DNA of 46,367 bases from a virus: positions 1 to 46,367 of the IMG/VR virus record IMGVR_UViG_3300027909_000034. One strand, given 5' to 3'. Positions 16,701 through 24,194 of the stretch are shown here, in pieces. The position numbers and the translations under genes were made by a program. The notes beneath the pieces were generated by a model. It did not search any database, had not been told where the DNA came from, and saw only the letters and a list, made by a program, of their open reading frames with translations. How positions within the stretch are numbered: position 1 is the stretch's first letter; the number at the start of each line of letters is the position of its first letter.

Positions 16701-18358
16701 CCAGCTTCCGCGAGTTGCCGATGTGGGCCACGCGCCTGCCCGGCGGCAATTACCTGCAGATCGCAGAGAAGTCGTTTCCGCAGGTCAAGCAGATGCTGCA
16801 GGCGCGCGACCCGATGGCTTTCGAGGAGCAGCTGGGCTTCTGGCGCGGGCTGGAGCAGACCATGCAGGGCTCGGTCAACGCCACCATGCTCAACCCGGCG
16901 TTCCACATGTTCACGGTGGCAAGCCGCATGGCGCCGTTCGAATTTAAATCCAACCCGTGGTGGACGCCCGACTCGCACCAGCGCGCGGTGCAGATGCTGG
17001 GCAACCGCGAACAGATGCAGCGCATGCGTGCCGATGGCTACCGTCAGTTCCCGGTGCGGCAGACCGACCTGCCCACCGGCGCGCAGATGGGCGCGGTCGA
17101 AAAGCTGATGCGAAAGCACCCCATGAGCGAGAAGACCTACGCGGCTTGGATCGGCTCGCACAACTGGATGGCGAAGTCGGTGAACTTCTGGCAGGCGATG
17201 TTCTACGACATGACCAAGGCCGACCTGATGAAGAAAGGTGCGCCGGAGCAGGCCGCGCACCTGATGGCGATCCGCAAGTCGAACACGATGGCGGGCAATC
17301 TCGCCAAGGCCGAGATGCGTCCCGGCTGGTGGAAGGGCATGGGGTCCACCTTCTTCTCGCGCGGCTATACCTCCACCGTGCTGCGGCAGCTGACGCGCTC
17401 CATTGCGCACGACAAGACCTTGCAGGCGGCGCTGCGCCAGCGCGGTTTCACCCCGGAGCAGGCGATGAAGCTGGTGCACCAGAACCGCGACGACTTCGCC
17501 GCCGCGCTGATGCGCGACTACATCATGTTCCAGACCTCGATGCAGGCGTGGAACTACACGGCCACCGCGCTGTACGACGAGGAGGACAAGCACGGCAACA
17601 CGGGCGGGCACTTCACTTGGCAGAATAAGGGCTCGGAGGGGATCGGCGATGTGATTGCGCCCACGCGCGTGTTCTCGGGCCGCGACGAGGAAGGCAATGG
17701 CATCTACCTGCGCGCGCCGTTCCGTACCACGCTGGACATGCTGCTGTTCCTCAAGCAGCCCGCGCAGATTCTGAGCGGCGAGCGCCCGGAGTGGATCACG
17801 CATAAGGTGCATCCGATGGTGCGTGGTCTGCAGCAGCAGTTCTCGGGCGAGCACTTCGGCGGTCAGCCGATGGGCGACAGGCCCGCCACGCTCGCCAATA
17901 TTGTTGAGAGCACCGTGCCGCCGCTGGGCGATACCGCGCACGCCGCCGCCGAAGCCTACCGCCAGCAAAACGCCGACTATCTGGCCGACTACCTCACGGG
18001 CGTGGTCAAGAATATCGGCGAGCATCCCTTCGTCACCGCCGGGAATCTGATCGGCGCGCAGGTGCGGGTGGTCGATCCGCACTACGAGGCCAAGCGCGGG
18101 TCTACTGAAGTGTTCCAGAAGCGCGACGTGCTGCAGAAGCGCGCTGGTAAGATTCGCCAGCAGTGGAAGCACATGGACGAGGAGGACCGCGATGCGGCCA
18201 CCGCCTCGATCCGCGAGGAGGCGCGCAAGCTGGGCATCCGCCCGCCGATGCTGGGCCCGCCGCGCGCGCCGGGACCGACCACCAAGCGCGCCATCGAGAA
18301 CCTGCGCAAGGGCGAGGACAAGGAGCCTGAGCGCGATCCGATCCCCATCACGCAATGA
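13790..18358 (+). CDS. Giant internal virion protein (1522 aa)
   Basis: This is the largest protein of the genome. GPWQDY occurs three times at residues 3-8, 22-27 and 41-46, an exact 19-residue period. Residues about 150-260 and 300-560 are Pro-rich linkers. The helical C-terminal half (about 980-1450) is dominated by segments such as MLNPAFHMFTVASRMAPF, AWIGSHNWMAKSVNFWQAMFYD and FFSRGYTSTVLRQLTRSI. I associate these with the large polyvalent-protein C-terminal domains (LPD38-like) of phage ejection proteins. No lysozyme or polymerase motif is obvious. The start is GTG 13790, 3 bp after the previous stop. It ends in an ATGA overlap with the next gene. Confidence 0.75.
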   Translation: MAGPWQDYESAAPAEPAAGPRGPWQDYGPIKEGGQTAAPAGPWQDYAAPSPPPGPAGKIVVELPPLRKLGPAEHEAEQRKFDTQVGQEEQAARSSNLQAIDRELRVNKNPAAREILLKERARIALGEAKKTHGPAVPAPYRNPKPVNLPGPSAGLDFYERYVTPFAENALALGSGMVAAPVAGLSGMAALPVPGVSAADVVNRVQSGLTYAPRTRGGEQQSQRFGHLMEYPSRPAMAAGEALADAGYPNAAVVARTALDPWAWLAIYGGLPRGGPPLRPSAAPQVPWQGQGLSRPPAPRPPSPPGPMPPAPTPPGGVPRTEPSLGQYPEVTGPEFSPLGRDIAPLERRPEPALGGLPEPSKPEFPNADITQNVGGFEFDRIAPSKKPRLKGPPATEREVPGSVQVGDQPPIAVGEPALPTPPVQQVGALAPEQTPIAPAPDLGGLPPPPQGELPPVPPSPGHSARLDFTGQTVAKGPELPRPPYEPPIPEGELDFSGRSTARYDLTSPDDVAAGVHVVEDTSRRTGGTEEGRGYQHKQTIAFRTKIEEYLFKSATEGQKQDMWFNRLQDRVRNLEPEESGYADLADMTIPELQRAAKRYRDQVRTQVEAAARDYEGEQINVRARPYDRSVYEEPGAPPAPPAPEPGGLPLPPGGAAAAPEEAPAPAEAPALPLPPRPPAKLKAETRGGLDLTTDSLTTAISKLGGLSRDQMLDIVGDTKGSYKTKSGLSVFRKGGADIDTMLQRLYENHYISEENWLKDNGKSWLEEALHEEIGGTKKHYSLGGDEEARFARMRDDYYGGGPGSLSANPWFNPKRMLKAVREAVQSLTGMTDAGQIGAGAGGRGHGIAWQYDNLVESARMTGMEDMAAVKRNKANAGSAKQKRKDIGTLSAIEDENIHLREIASQRLSQRWSQEELDLGDPPRTPEAMAVENEKIRRLLAREQLQRKLVSTGEAVNLNRAAHGDTVKQEGASFRELPMWATRLPGGNYLQIAEKSFPQVKQMLQARDPMAFEEQLGFWRGLEQTMQGSVNATMLNPAFHMFTVASRMAPFEFKSNPWWTPDSHQRAVQMLGNREQMQRMRADGYRQFPVRQTDLPTGAQMGAVEKLMRKHPMSEKTYAAWIGSHNWMAKSVNFWQAMFYDMTKADLMKKGAPEQAAHLMAIRKSNTMAGNLAKAEMRPGWWKGMGSTFFSRGYTSTVLRQLTRSIAHDKTLQAALRQRGFTPEQAMKLVHQNRDDFAAALMRDYIMFQTSMQAWNYTATALYDEEDKHGNTGGHFTWQNKGSEGIGDVIAPTRVFSGRDEEGNGIYLRAPFRTTLDMLLFLKQPAQILSGERPEWITHKVHPMVRGLQQQFSGEHFGGQPMGDRPATLANIVESTVPPLGDTAHAAAEAYRQQNADYLADYLTGVVKNIGEHPFVTAGNLIGAQVRVVDPHYEAKRGSTEVFQKRDVLQKRAGKIRQQWKHMDEEDRDAATASIREEARKLGIRPPMLGPPRAPGPTTKRAIENLRKGEDKEPERDPIPITQ

Positions 18359-19068
18359 ACCTGCCGATGGAAAGCGAACTGCTCAACTACAACGTGCCCG
18401 AAGTGTGCCGCGCGCTGACCGACGCGCGCGGCGACATGATCGTGGCCGCGCGCCTGCTGCGCGTGAAGGTGCGCGACGTGCGCGATGCGATCCAGATGAT
18501 CCCCGAAGTACAGGGGCATTTCATGGCCGTGCAAAAGGCGGTCGCCGAGCACCCCGACGTGGAGCGCGCCACCTCACAGCAGCTGGACCGGCGCATCCGC
18601 CACCTGACCACGGTGTATGCTGCCGACGGGTTGGAGGCGCTGCACGAACTGGCAACGCAGCCGTTCATTCAGGACAGCTACATGATGGACATCAAGTTCA
18701 AGGCGGCATCCAAGCTGGTGCAGGCCAAGCCGGTTGACGGGCGCAACGACGACATCGGCCAGCTGATGGTGGCGCTGAACGAGCAGTACCAGAAGTCCAG
18801 CGGTCGCATCACGCATCTGAGCATGCAGCTGGAGCGCATGCAGGGAGGGGGTGAGTCGCTTCATATAGAGGCCACGAGCGAATCTCCTCCCGCCACGCAT
18901 GAAATAACGCTAGTTCCCTTAGATGCTGTGCCTGAATCCGGTTGTACGCCGGAGCCACTGCCGGAACCGGACGACAGTGCAGTAGCTCGTAGCAATACAC
19001 CGATCCCATACGCTGCAGATCACGCAGCTGACCGCGCGACACCGGATAGTCTCGATCCAGAACCTTGA
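18355..19068 (+). CDS. Helix-turn-helix protein, possible small terminase (237 aa)
   Basis: Residues about 12-45 (VCRALTDARGDMIVAARLL then VRDVRDAIQ) look like a helix-turn-helix of the kind found in small terminase subunits. Residues 60-150 are helical. From about residue 150 the protein is low-complexity (Pro, Glu, Ser, Ala) and this part overlaps the opposite-strand gene 18809-19771 for 260 bp. The start overlaps the giant gene stop (ATGA). It is far from terL, which is unusual but not unknown. Other DNA-binding roles are possible. Confidence 0.55.
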   Translation: MNLPMESELLNYNVPEVCRALTDARGDMIVAARLLRVKVRDVRDAIQMIPEVQGHFMAVQKAVAEHPDVERATSQQLDRRIRHLTTVYAADGLEALHELATQPFIQDSYMMDIKFKAASKLVQAKPVDGRNDDIGQLMVALNEQYQKSSGRITHLSMQLERMQGGGESLHIEATSESPPATHEITLVPLDAVPESGCTPEPLPEPDDSAVARSNTPIPYAADHAADRATPDSLDPEP

Positions 19069-19771
19069 GCGGCCCGGCGCTGGGCGCATAGCCCACCATG
19101 TCGTAGGCTTCCTGCAGCAGCCCGTTGCTCGGGCGGCGCAGCAGGCGCACCAGCCGGAACGGGCGCGACACCATGCCGCGCGTGAAGTTGTTGTGATTGT
19201 TGTACAGGCGGCTTTGCACCGCCTCGGGCAGTCGCGTGCGCCCCATGACCTCGCGCTGGTTGACGATGATGTAGGCGTTGGGGTCCAGCCCCAGCGCGCG
19301 CACTACCAGCTTGTGCTGATCGGTCAGTCCCTCCTTGAGGCAGGCTTGCATGTCGGCGTAGAGCAGCTGCGCCTGCTCGGCGGACGGATAGCGAAAGTCC
19401 ATCTCGCGCTCGATCAGGGCCCACGTCACGGCCGGGCGCGACACCACGATCAGATCGCTGGTGCGCGTGGCCGCGCGCTTGAAGTCGTGCGGGCTGATCG
19501 GGAAGGTGAGCAGCACCACCGCATCACAGCGCAGCGCCGGGTCGCACTCGATCCGCTGCAGCAGCACCCCGCCCTGTTGATACCACTGCGCCAGCTGCGT
19601 CTTGGCGCTGGCCGGGAACTGCGCGATGAACTGCGGCAGTCCCTTCAGCGTCTGGTAGTCGAACAGCGCGTAGCTCGCCGTGTCGTTGTGGCAGTTGACC
19701 CACACCCGCCCGAAGTCGCGGTACAAACCGGCAATGGTGCCCAGCGTGTCCTGGGTGGCAAACTTGCGCAC
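18809..19771 (-). CDS. Unknown 320-aa protein, last gene of leftward strand
   Basis: A soluble-looking protein with no signal peptide and a Trp/Tyr/Arg-rich composition. Its conserved-looking centre is LGLDPNAYIIVNQREVMGRTRLPEA followed by LYNNHNNFTRGMVSRPFRLVRLL. I do not recognise it. GTG 19771 is supported by GGAGG nine bases upstream. Its 3' 260 bp run antiparallel through the tail of the gene 18355-19068. It lies beyond the plus-strand lipoprotein gene, so it probably has its own transcription start or is read through from the leftward operon. Confidence 0.75.
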   Translation of the reverse strand: MRKFATQDTLGTIAGLYRDFGRVWVNCHNDTASYALFDYQTLKGLPQFIAQFPASAKTQLAQWYQQGGVLLQRIECDPALRCDAVVLLTFPISPHDFKRAATRTSDLIVVSRPAVTWALIEREMDFRYPSAEQAQLLYADMQACLKEGLTDQHKLVVRALGLDPNAYIIVNQREVMGRTRLPEAVQSRLYNNHNNFTRGMVSRPFRLVRLLRRPSNGLLQEAYDMVGYAPSAGPLKVLDRDYPVSRGQLRDLQRMGSVYCYELLHCRPVPAVAPAYNRIQAQHLRELALFHAWREEIRSWPLYEATHPLPACAPAACSDA

Positions 19772-19796
19772 GCTCTAACGCCTCCGGGGGGACGTG

Positions 19797-19973
19797 ATGA
19801 AAGCCGTAATCCTAGCTGCGCTGCTCGCCTGCGGCTGCAGCAACACGCCGCTCGCCAAGCGCGCGTGGCATGAGTTGACCGACGATGCGGCCCCTTCGTG
19901 TACCTGCGCGATTGTGATCTTGGACGGGGAGGGCAAGGTGCTCAAGGAAAAACCGCCGCGCGCGGGGGAATGA
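19797..19973 (+). CDS. Small lipoprotein (58 aa), possible Rz1-like
   Basis: The N-terminus MKAVILAALLACGCSNTP is a short lipoprotein signal with lipobox LLAC, lipidation expected at Cys12. The mature part is only about 47 residues and has two further Cys (CTC). GGGGGGA precedes ATG 19797. It is a lone plus-strand gene between two minus-strand genes and is below 60 residues. Outer-membrane spanin subunits (Rz1) are similarly short lipoproteins, but no partner was found, so a superinfection or surface role is equally possible. Confidence 0.6.
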   Translation: MKAVILAALLACGCSNTPLAKRAWHELTDDAAPSCTCAIVILDGEGKVLKEKPPRAGE

Positions 19974-19992
19974 CGGCGCGCGGCGGGTGCGG

Positions 19993-20427
19993 CTAGTGCG
20001 TGCGGCGCTTGACGACGAACCCTGCCACCATCAGGCCAGCGGCCAGCGTCATCCACGTCTGCGGCTCAGGTACGGGCGTCAGGAAGGCGCGTGTGCTACC
20101 GACGGCGCTGACTCGCTGAGTGAATTGAAAGAACCACATCTCCTCGCTCACGCTGATCCGCGCACGCCCAGCTGGCGGCGTGACAAATTCCAGTACGAAC
20201 AGGTCGTCCGGCCACGATCCCTCTCGGATATTGACCTGCTGCGTCGTCACCCCGCTGCCGCTCATGACAAGGTATTGCGATCTGGGCGGTGGCGACGGGC
20301 GGGAGTAGGGCAGGATGTAGACCTCGAAAGACGTGTTGGTGAGGTTGTTCACGGTCAAAACAGCGGCATGGGCAGCGTGGCCCAGCAACAGCGCCGGGAT
20401 CAGCAAAAGCCCTAACTTGGTTTTCAT
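19993..20427 (-). CDS. Secreted PEP-CTERM protein 1 (144 aa)
   Basis: The protein has a classic Sec signal peptide (MKTKLGLLLIPALLLG, cleavage after AHA, about residue 21) and a C-terminal PEP-CTERM sorting signal. The signal comprises VPEPQTW at residues 119-125, a hydrophobic helix (MTLAAGLMVAGFVV) and a basic end (KRRTH). Known: exosortase recognises this tripartite signal, cuts at PEP and sends the protein to the cell surface or exopolysaccharide. The mature domain is a beta-rich stretch of about 95 residues with no recognised family. AAGGGA precedes ATG 20427. The gene is the downstream neighbour of a second PEP-CTERM gene with an almost identical tail. Finding such a host-surface sorting signal in a phage operon is unusual. 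Confidence 0.9.
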   Translation of the reverse strand: MKTKLGLLLIPALLLGHAAHAAVLTVNNLTNTSFEVYILPYSRPSPPPRSQYLVMSGSGVTTQQVNIREGSWPDDLFVLEFVTPPAGRARISVSEEMWFFQFTQRVSAVGSTRAFLTPVPEPQTWMTLAAGLMVAGFVVKRRTH

Positions 20428-20455
20428 TGTTATGTTCCCTTTTGGTTGGTACTTC

Positions 20456-20971
20456 TCACTTCGGACTACGGACCCTTCTTACAACAACTCCGGTCAACAC
20501 GAGGCCCAGCGCCAGCATGGCCCACGTCTGCGGCTCGGGGATGGCGTAGATAGAGGCCGTGTAGGAAAAGCGCCTCGGCGACTCGCCCCGGAACTCTCTG
20601 GTCGCGGCCGGGCCCCAAATCAATCCGGCGTTGGTGTCCCAGCGCAATTTAGGGTTGTCTGGCAGGGTGAGTTGCGCGATCAGTACCGGAAGGGCGAGCG
20701 GGATCACCGAGTTGTCGGCAGCCACATCGAAGCGGATGACCTGACCCTGGAAGGCTTCGAAGTCGAACTCCTCGGCGGGCTCGGCGATGCCAACGTGCCC
20801 GGCGCGAATGAATCCGGTGAGCGGGTGGCTGCGTGTGAGCAGATCGAAGCGATCACTGCCCACATGCAGGGCATAGACATCCACCGCGCGGTCGATGCGT
20901 GCGTGGACGATGATCGCGCTGGCTTGTCCGGCGAACAGCGCCAGCGCGAGGGCGACAAGTATCTTCTTCAT
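20456..20971 (-). CDS. Secreted PEP-CTERM protein 2 (171 aa)
   Basis: It has a signal peptide (MKKILVALALALFAGQASA, cleavage after ASA) and a C-terminal PEP-CTERM signal: IPEPQTW at residues 144-150, the hydrophobic AMLALGLVLTGVVV and the basic RRVR end. The mature part (about 120 residues) is beta-rich, with FDFEAFQGQVIRFDVAAD and FSYTASIYA strands; no family recognised. ATG 20971 has GGAGG seven bases upstream and overlaps the RuvC-like gene stop (ATGA), so it is translationally coupled to a core phage gene rather than a loose insertion. The longer open frame to 21160 is rejected. Predicted destination is the host surface or EPS via host exosortase. Confidence 0.9.
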   Translation of the reverse strand: MKKILVALALALFAGQASAIIVHARIDRAVDVYALHVGSDRFDLLTRSHPLTGFIRAGHVGIAEPAEEFDFEAFQGQVIRFDVAADNSVIPLALPVLIAQLTLPDNPKLRWDTNAGLIWGPAATREFRGESPRRFSYTASIYAIPEPQTWAMLALGLVLTGVVVRRVRSPK

Positions 20972-21435
20972 GGTAGTACCTCCATTGGTTGCGGTATCGG
21001 ATTGACTAGCTCTGCATAGGTCACTGCAAGCGCGAGCGCCTGCCACTCTCCTCCTTTCAGTCCGTGAGTCAGGCCGGGATTTTTCTTGGTGCCCGGTGCA
21101 CCGAAGCGGTCGATCAGGGCTTGACGGATGTTGCTGTCCTTGGCGCGCGTGTCGTGGCAAACGTGCTGCTTGACCGTGATGCGCTTGACGCGCGTAGCCT
21201 TGCCGTGCGCCTCGGCAAAGCGCCCGCTCCAGAACACCGTTTCGAACACGTCTTCACCCACTGCCATGCCGTAGCTGGCAACCTGCTCGATCACCAGCCT
21301 CGTGCGGGGGTTCGTGCGCAGGTAGCGCAACAGCTGCTCGTTGTTTTCGGTGTTGGCGTCGATGCTGCCGCTGTCCGTGTCGTAGACCACCGAACTGCTG
21401 ACCACCGGCCCCGGATCGATCGCGATGATTTTCAT
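20968..21435 (-). CDS. RuvC-like Holliday junction resolvase (155 aa)
   Basis: The N-terminus MKIIAIDPGP carries the first RuvC acidic residue (Asp7). A second acid lies in the strand RLVIEQVASYGM, and the C-terminal helix NPGLTHGLKGGEWQALALAVTYAE takes the place of the family's last acidic helix. This RNase H-like nuclease resolves branched DNA and is common in phages, where it helps make packageable DNA. It overlaps both the ATPase gene upstream and the PEP-CTERM gene downstream by ATGA. At 155 residues it is of usual length. Confidence 0.8.
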   Translation of the reverse strand: MKIIAIDPGPVVSSSVVYDTDSGSIDANTENNEQLLRYLRTNPRTRLVIEQVASYGMAVGEDVFETVFWSGRFAEAHGKATRVKRITVKQHVCHDTRAKDSNIRQALIDRFGAPGTKKNPGLTHGLKGGEWQALALAVTYAELVNPIPQPMEVLP

Positions 21436-22598
21436 CCATCCTCTCCCATCTGTCGGCTGTTGCGCGCTGCTGCCTCCTGCACCATCGAGATCGGGTCGCG
21501 CGACTTGAGGCGCGGCTTGCCGTTGGGCAGCAGGCGCTCGGGCTCAGGCTCAGGCTCGGGCTCGGGCTTGGGCTTGGGCTCGGGCTCCGGTGGGTGCGGT
21601 GGCTGCGGTTCGGGCTCCGGCTCCGGCGGCGGCTCGGTCGGGGGGTCTGCCTGTTCCGCAACGATCCGCATGAAGTGCTCCTTCATGCCGTTCTTGATTG
21701 GATCGAGCGGCATGTGCAGGTGCTTGGGCATTGCCATCCAGACCTCGGCCAGTTCGGTCAGATCGCGGCTTGCTTCCAGCGCCGTCTTCCACTTGCGCTG
21801 CTCGGGCGTGAATGGCACGGGCATAACCTCCTGTCTTTGCGCGATCACGTCGCGCAGGTGCTCTTTCTCCTCCGCGTTGCCCTCGGCCCACTGCGCCAGC
21901 CGATGCCCAAGCTGCTCATCCAGTTGCACGCCATCCTTGATGAACTGCTCGAAAGGCGTGCGCAGTCCGTGCGACTGCGCGCTGAAGTCCGGGCGGCCCT
22001 GCGATCCCTCGGGCAGCACCAGCAGGAAGCTCATCTCGTACTCGAAACGATCCGTGATGATCGGCGTCCAGCCAAGTTGCGTAGGTTCCTCGCCCTTGAC
22101 GATCTTGATCTTGTCCTTCGCCCTGAAGCAAAAAATAAAGTGCACCGGCAGTTGCAGCATGGTGTTGACGAACAGGTTGACCTGATGCTTGGGCTCGATC
22201 CACGCCGAAAACGTCAAGCGTTCCCGCTTCTTGTAATCATCTCCTGCGCGCTTGTCTAGCTCGCGGTCGTGCATCTCCAGCACGCCGCCCGGCCCCTCGT
22301 GCATGTGGGAGGCGCTGTCCACGATGATGACAGCGGGCTCAAGCAGCATCGCCTGCTGCACGGCCTCGGTGTAGCGGGCAGGGGAGAAGGGCGCGGTCAG
22401 ATCGCCGTGCAGATACTTGAAGCGGTCGGCGTACTGCAGGCCACGGCGGGCCTCGGTGTCGATCAGGACAATGGGCTTGCCCTGCGCGAGTCCAGCCGCA
22501 ATGCGCAGCGCCGAGTAGGTCTTGCCGGAGCGCGACGGCCCGGCGATGCCCACCATGAGCGGGGTCTGGTTTCTGATTGCGGGTCTGAACGAGATCAT
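21432..22598 (-). CDS. AAA/RecA-type ATPase (388 aa)
   Basis: A Walker A motif GPSRSGKT lies at residues 20-27 and a Walker B-like strand PAVIIVDSASH near residue 90. It resembles phage nucleotide-binding proteins (AAA_24-type) found beside RecE-like nucleases, acting in recombination or replication. Residues about 320-370 are a long Pro-Glu/Pro-Lys repeat, likely an extended linker to a short basic end. ATG 22598 has GGAGGAG seven bases upstream and overlaps the nuclease stop (ATGA). The longer open frame to 23036 is rejected because it lies over the nuclease gene. Confidence 0.8.
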   Translation of the reverse strand: MISFRPAIRNQTPLMVGIAGPSRSGKTYSALRIAAGLAQGKPIVLIDTEARRGLQYADRFKYLHGDLTAPFSPARYTEAVQQAMLLEPAVIIVDSASHMHEGPGGVLEMHDRELDKRAGDDYKKRERLTFSAWIEPKHQVNLFVNTMLQLPVHFIFCFRAKDKIKIVKGEEPTQLGWTPIITDRFEYEMSFLLVLPEGSQGRPDFSAQSHGLRTPFEQFIKDGVQLDEQLGHRLAQWAEGNAEEKEHLRDVIAQRQEVMPVPFTPEQRKWKTALEASRDLTELAEVWMAMPKHLHMPLDPIKNGMKEHFMRIVAEQADPPTEPPPEPEPEPQPPHPPEPEPKPKPEPEPEPEPERLLPNGKPRLKSRDPISMVQEAAARNSRQMGEDG

Positions 22599-23518
22599 GC
22601 TTGCACTCCTCCGCCGTACTGGCTCCAGTCGATCATGGCCGTTTGCGCCTCTTCGAACCGCGTGTGTTCGTAGCTGGGCGCGTCTACCCATGCGATGCGC
22701 TGCGGGTAGGCGGGCCAGTGGTCGTTGTAAATGCCATCGCGCCACATGGCGAGCGCCATGTCCACCTTGTCGCTGCCCAGCCGCATGAAGTCGGGCTTGA
22801 GCGCGATGATCGACAGCAGGTAGGGCGGGGCGCTCTCCTGCACCACGAACAGGTAGCGCGGCTCCTCGCCCGTGAGGGTCTGGTAGCCCCGGCAGTAGAA
22901 TGCGGCGTCCACGTCCCAGCCCATGCTCGCCACTTGCCGCTGCAGGTACAGCGGATTGGCGCTGCCGCTGGTGGTCTTGTAGTTCACCAGGATGTGCTGG
23001 TCGGTGTCGGCCAAGTCCGCACGCGCCCGGCAGCATACCGGCCCCTCAGCCTCCTGCCACAGCATGGTCAACTCGGCATGCTCGTGGCCGTTGGGTCGCC
23101 ACTCGGCGCGCGCCAGCTGCGCACGCGCTGCCTCCACCATCGCCTGCGCGGTCACGTACTTGTCGGCGAGGATCGCCACCTGTCCGTTGTTGGCTGCGTC
23201 CGCGCGTATCTGCTGCGCCTCTTTCGAGCGCCAGTCGTTGGCCTCGACCACGACGATGCGCCCCACACGCAGAGGCTCCAGCAGCATCGAATGCACCGCC
23301 GTACCGAAGTCGGTGCGGTTCTGCTCGGCGCTGTCCAGCTTGGGCGCGGTGTAGTTGGGGTTCAGGCGCGGATGCTGGTGCCATGCGTGATAGGGCGACT
23401 GCGTGAGCATCGTGCAGGCGAGCCCGTGCGAGAGCGTCGGCCCTTGCATCAGATCGTCGGCGTGGTAGCGGTCCTCGCGCACGCTCGGGTGCATCCCTAT
23501 TCCAAGATCATCCCTCAT
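22595..23518 (-). CDS. PD-(D/E)XK exonuclease, RecE/DUF3799-like (307 aa)
   Basis: The pattern LACTMLTQSPYHAWHQHPRLNP followed by FGTAVHSMLL is typical of RecE-like/DUF3799 exonucleases. The nuclease core shows CRARADLAD then HILVNYKTT. In the family the residue two before the Lys is acidic, whereas here it is Asn, so activity may be altered. Known role: 5'-3' resection of DNA ends for recombination. ATG 23518 is chosen because it overlaps the upstream gene's stop (ATGA). Together with the ATPase and RuvC-like genes it forms a recombination module. Confidence 0.8.
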   Translation of the reverse strand: MRDDLGIGMHPSVREDRYHADDLMQGPTLSHGLACTMLTQSPYHAWHQHPRLNPNYTAPKLDSAEQNRTDFGTAVHSMLLEPLRVGRIVVVEANDWRSKEAQQIRADAANNGQVAILADKYVTAQAMVEAARAQLARAEWRPNGHEHAELTMLWQEAEGPVCCRARADLADTDQHILVNYKTTSGSANPLYLQRQVASMGWDVDAAFYCRGYQTLTGEEPRYLFVVQESAPPYLLSIIALKPDFMRLGSDKVDMALAMWRDGIYNDHWPAYPQRIAWVDAPSYEHTRFEEAQTAMIDWSQYGGGVQA

Positions 23519-23910
23519 TGTTTGGTTCCTCCCATGACATCGTTGATCCACTGCGCAATCAGACGCGCGGCGTCTTCTGCGCTCAGGTCGAACTTCAAGC
23601 GGAAGTTCTGCACATAGTCGTACAGCAGGCGCACGTCTTCGCCGCCGAGATAGCGGCGCATGGCGGGCGTCAGATCGCGCTCGGGGTAGGCGTGCATGCT
23701 CATCATGATTGGGTGGCCCTCCTTCGGATGCCAGAAAAATGCTGCGCAGTTCTCGCGGTTGCTCTCCACGAGAGAGGTAATGGTGCCGCGCGGATAGCGG
23801 TCCACCAGCGTGCCCAAGTCCTGCAGCACGCGGGCGGTCGGGCCGCGCACGAGATAGGTCACACCGCCCGATGCGGTGCGCCGCTCGATCTTTGCCGTGC
23901 TCACGATCAT
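23515..23910 (-). CDS. Unknown protein (131 aa) in recombination operon
   Basis: A soluble protein with a beta-rich N-terminus (IERRTASGGVTYLVRGPTARVL) and a helical C-terminus. ATG 23910 has GGAGGAGG upstream and overlaps the next gene's stop (ATGA); its own stop overlaps the nuclease start. Position suggests an accessory recombination or replication role, but no family is recognised. Longer frame to 24303 rejected. Confidence 0.7.
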   Translation of the reverse strand: MIVSTAKIERRTASGGVTYLVRGPTARVLQDLGTLVDRYPRGTITSLVESNRENCAAFFWHPKEGHPIMMSMHAYPERDLTPAMRRYLGGEDVRLLYDYVQNFRLKFDLSAEDAARLIAQWINDVMGGTKQ

Positions 23911-24176
23911 TCTGTTTCCTCCTCCGCGCTGTACGCGGGCCAGTAGATGATGCGGTTGCGGCCCATCGCGTCTTCTTGCGCTAGCTCCAGCACTTCGCAC
24001 ACTTCCAGCATGTCGATGCCTCTGGTGAAGGCTTCCAGCACCAGCTTGCCCGCGAAGTTCATCGCGCTGGGCACGGTCACTGCCACACAGAATTTGCCAA
24101 ACATGCCGCGCCCGCTGTAGCTGCGCGCGTTGTAGCCAGTGCCATCGATCAGTTCGATCAGTTGCTCGGATGTCAT
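23907..24176 (-). CDS. Unknown small protein (89 aa)
   Basis: A short acidic protein starting MTSEQLIELIDG. ATG 24176 is preferred over 24182 because GGGAG lies seven bases from it but almost touches the other. The middle (FGKFCVAVTVPSAMNFAGKLVLEAF) suggests a small alpha/beta fold. It is joined to its downstream neighbour by ATGA. Not recognised. Confidence 0.65.
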   Translation of the reverse strand: MTSEQLIELIDGTGYNARSYSGRGMFGKFCVAVTVPSAMNFAGKLVLEAFTRGIDMLEVCEVLELAQEDAMGRNRIIYWPAYSAEEETE

Positions 24177-24194
24177 GGTCATGCTCCCTTTTGG

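Noticed and set aside
15266-18355. 1029-aa open frame on the minus strand
   Set aside because: Antisense shadow of the giant internal protein; composition is Arg/Leu/His-rich and no motif is seen.
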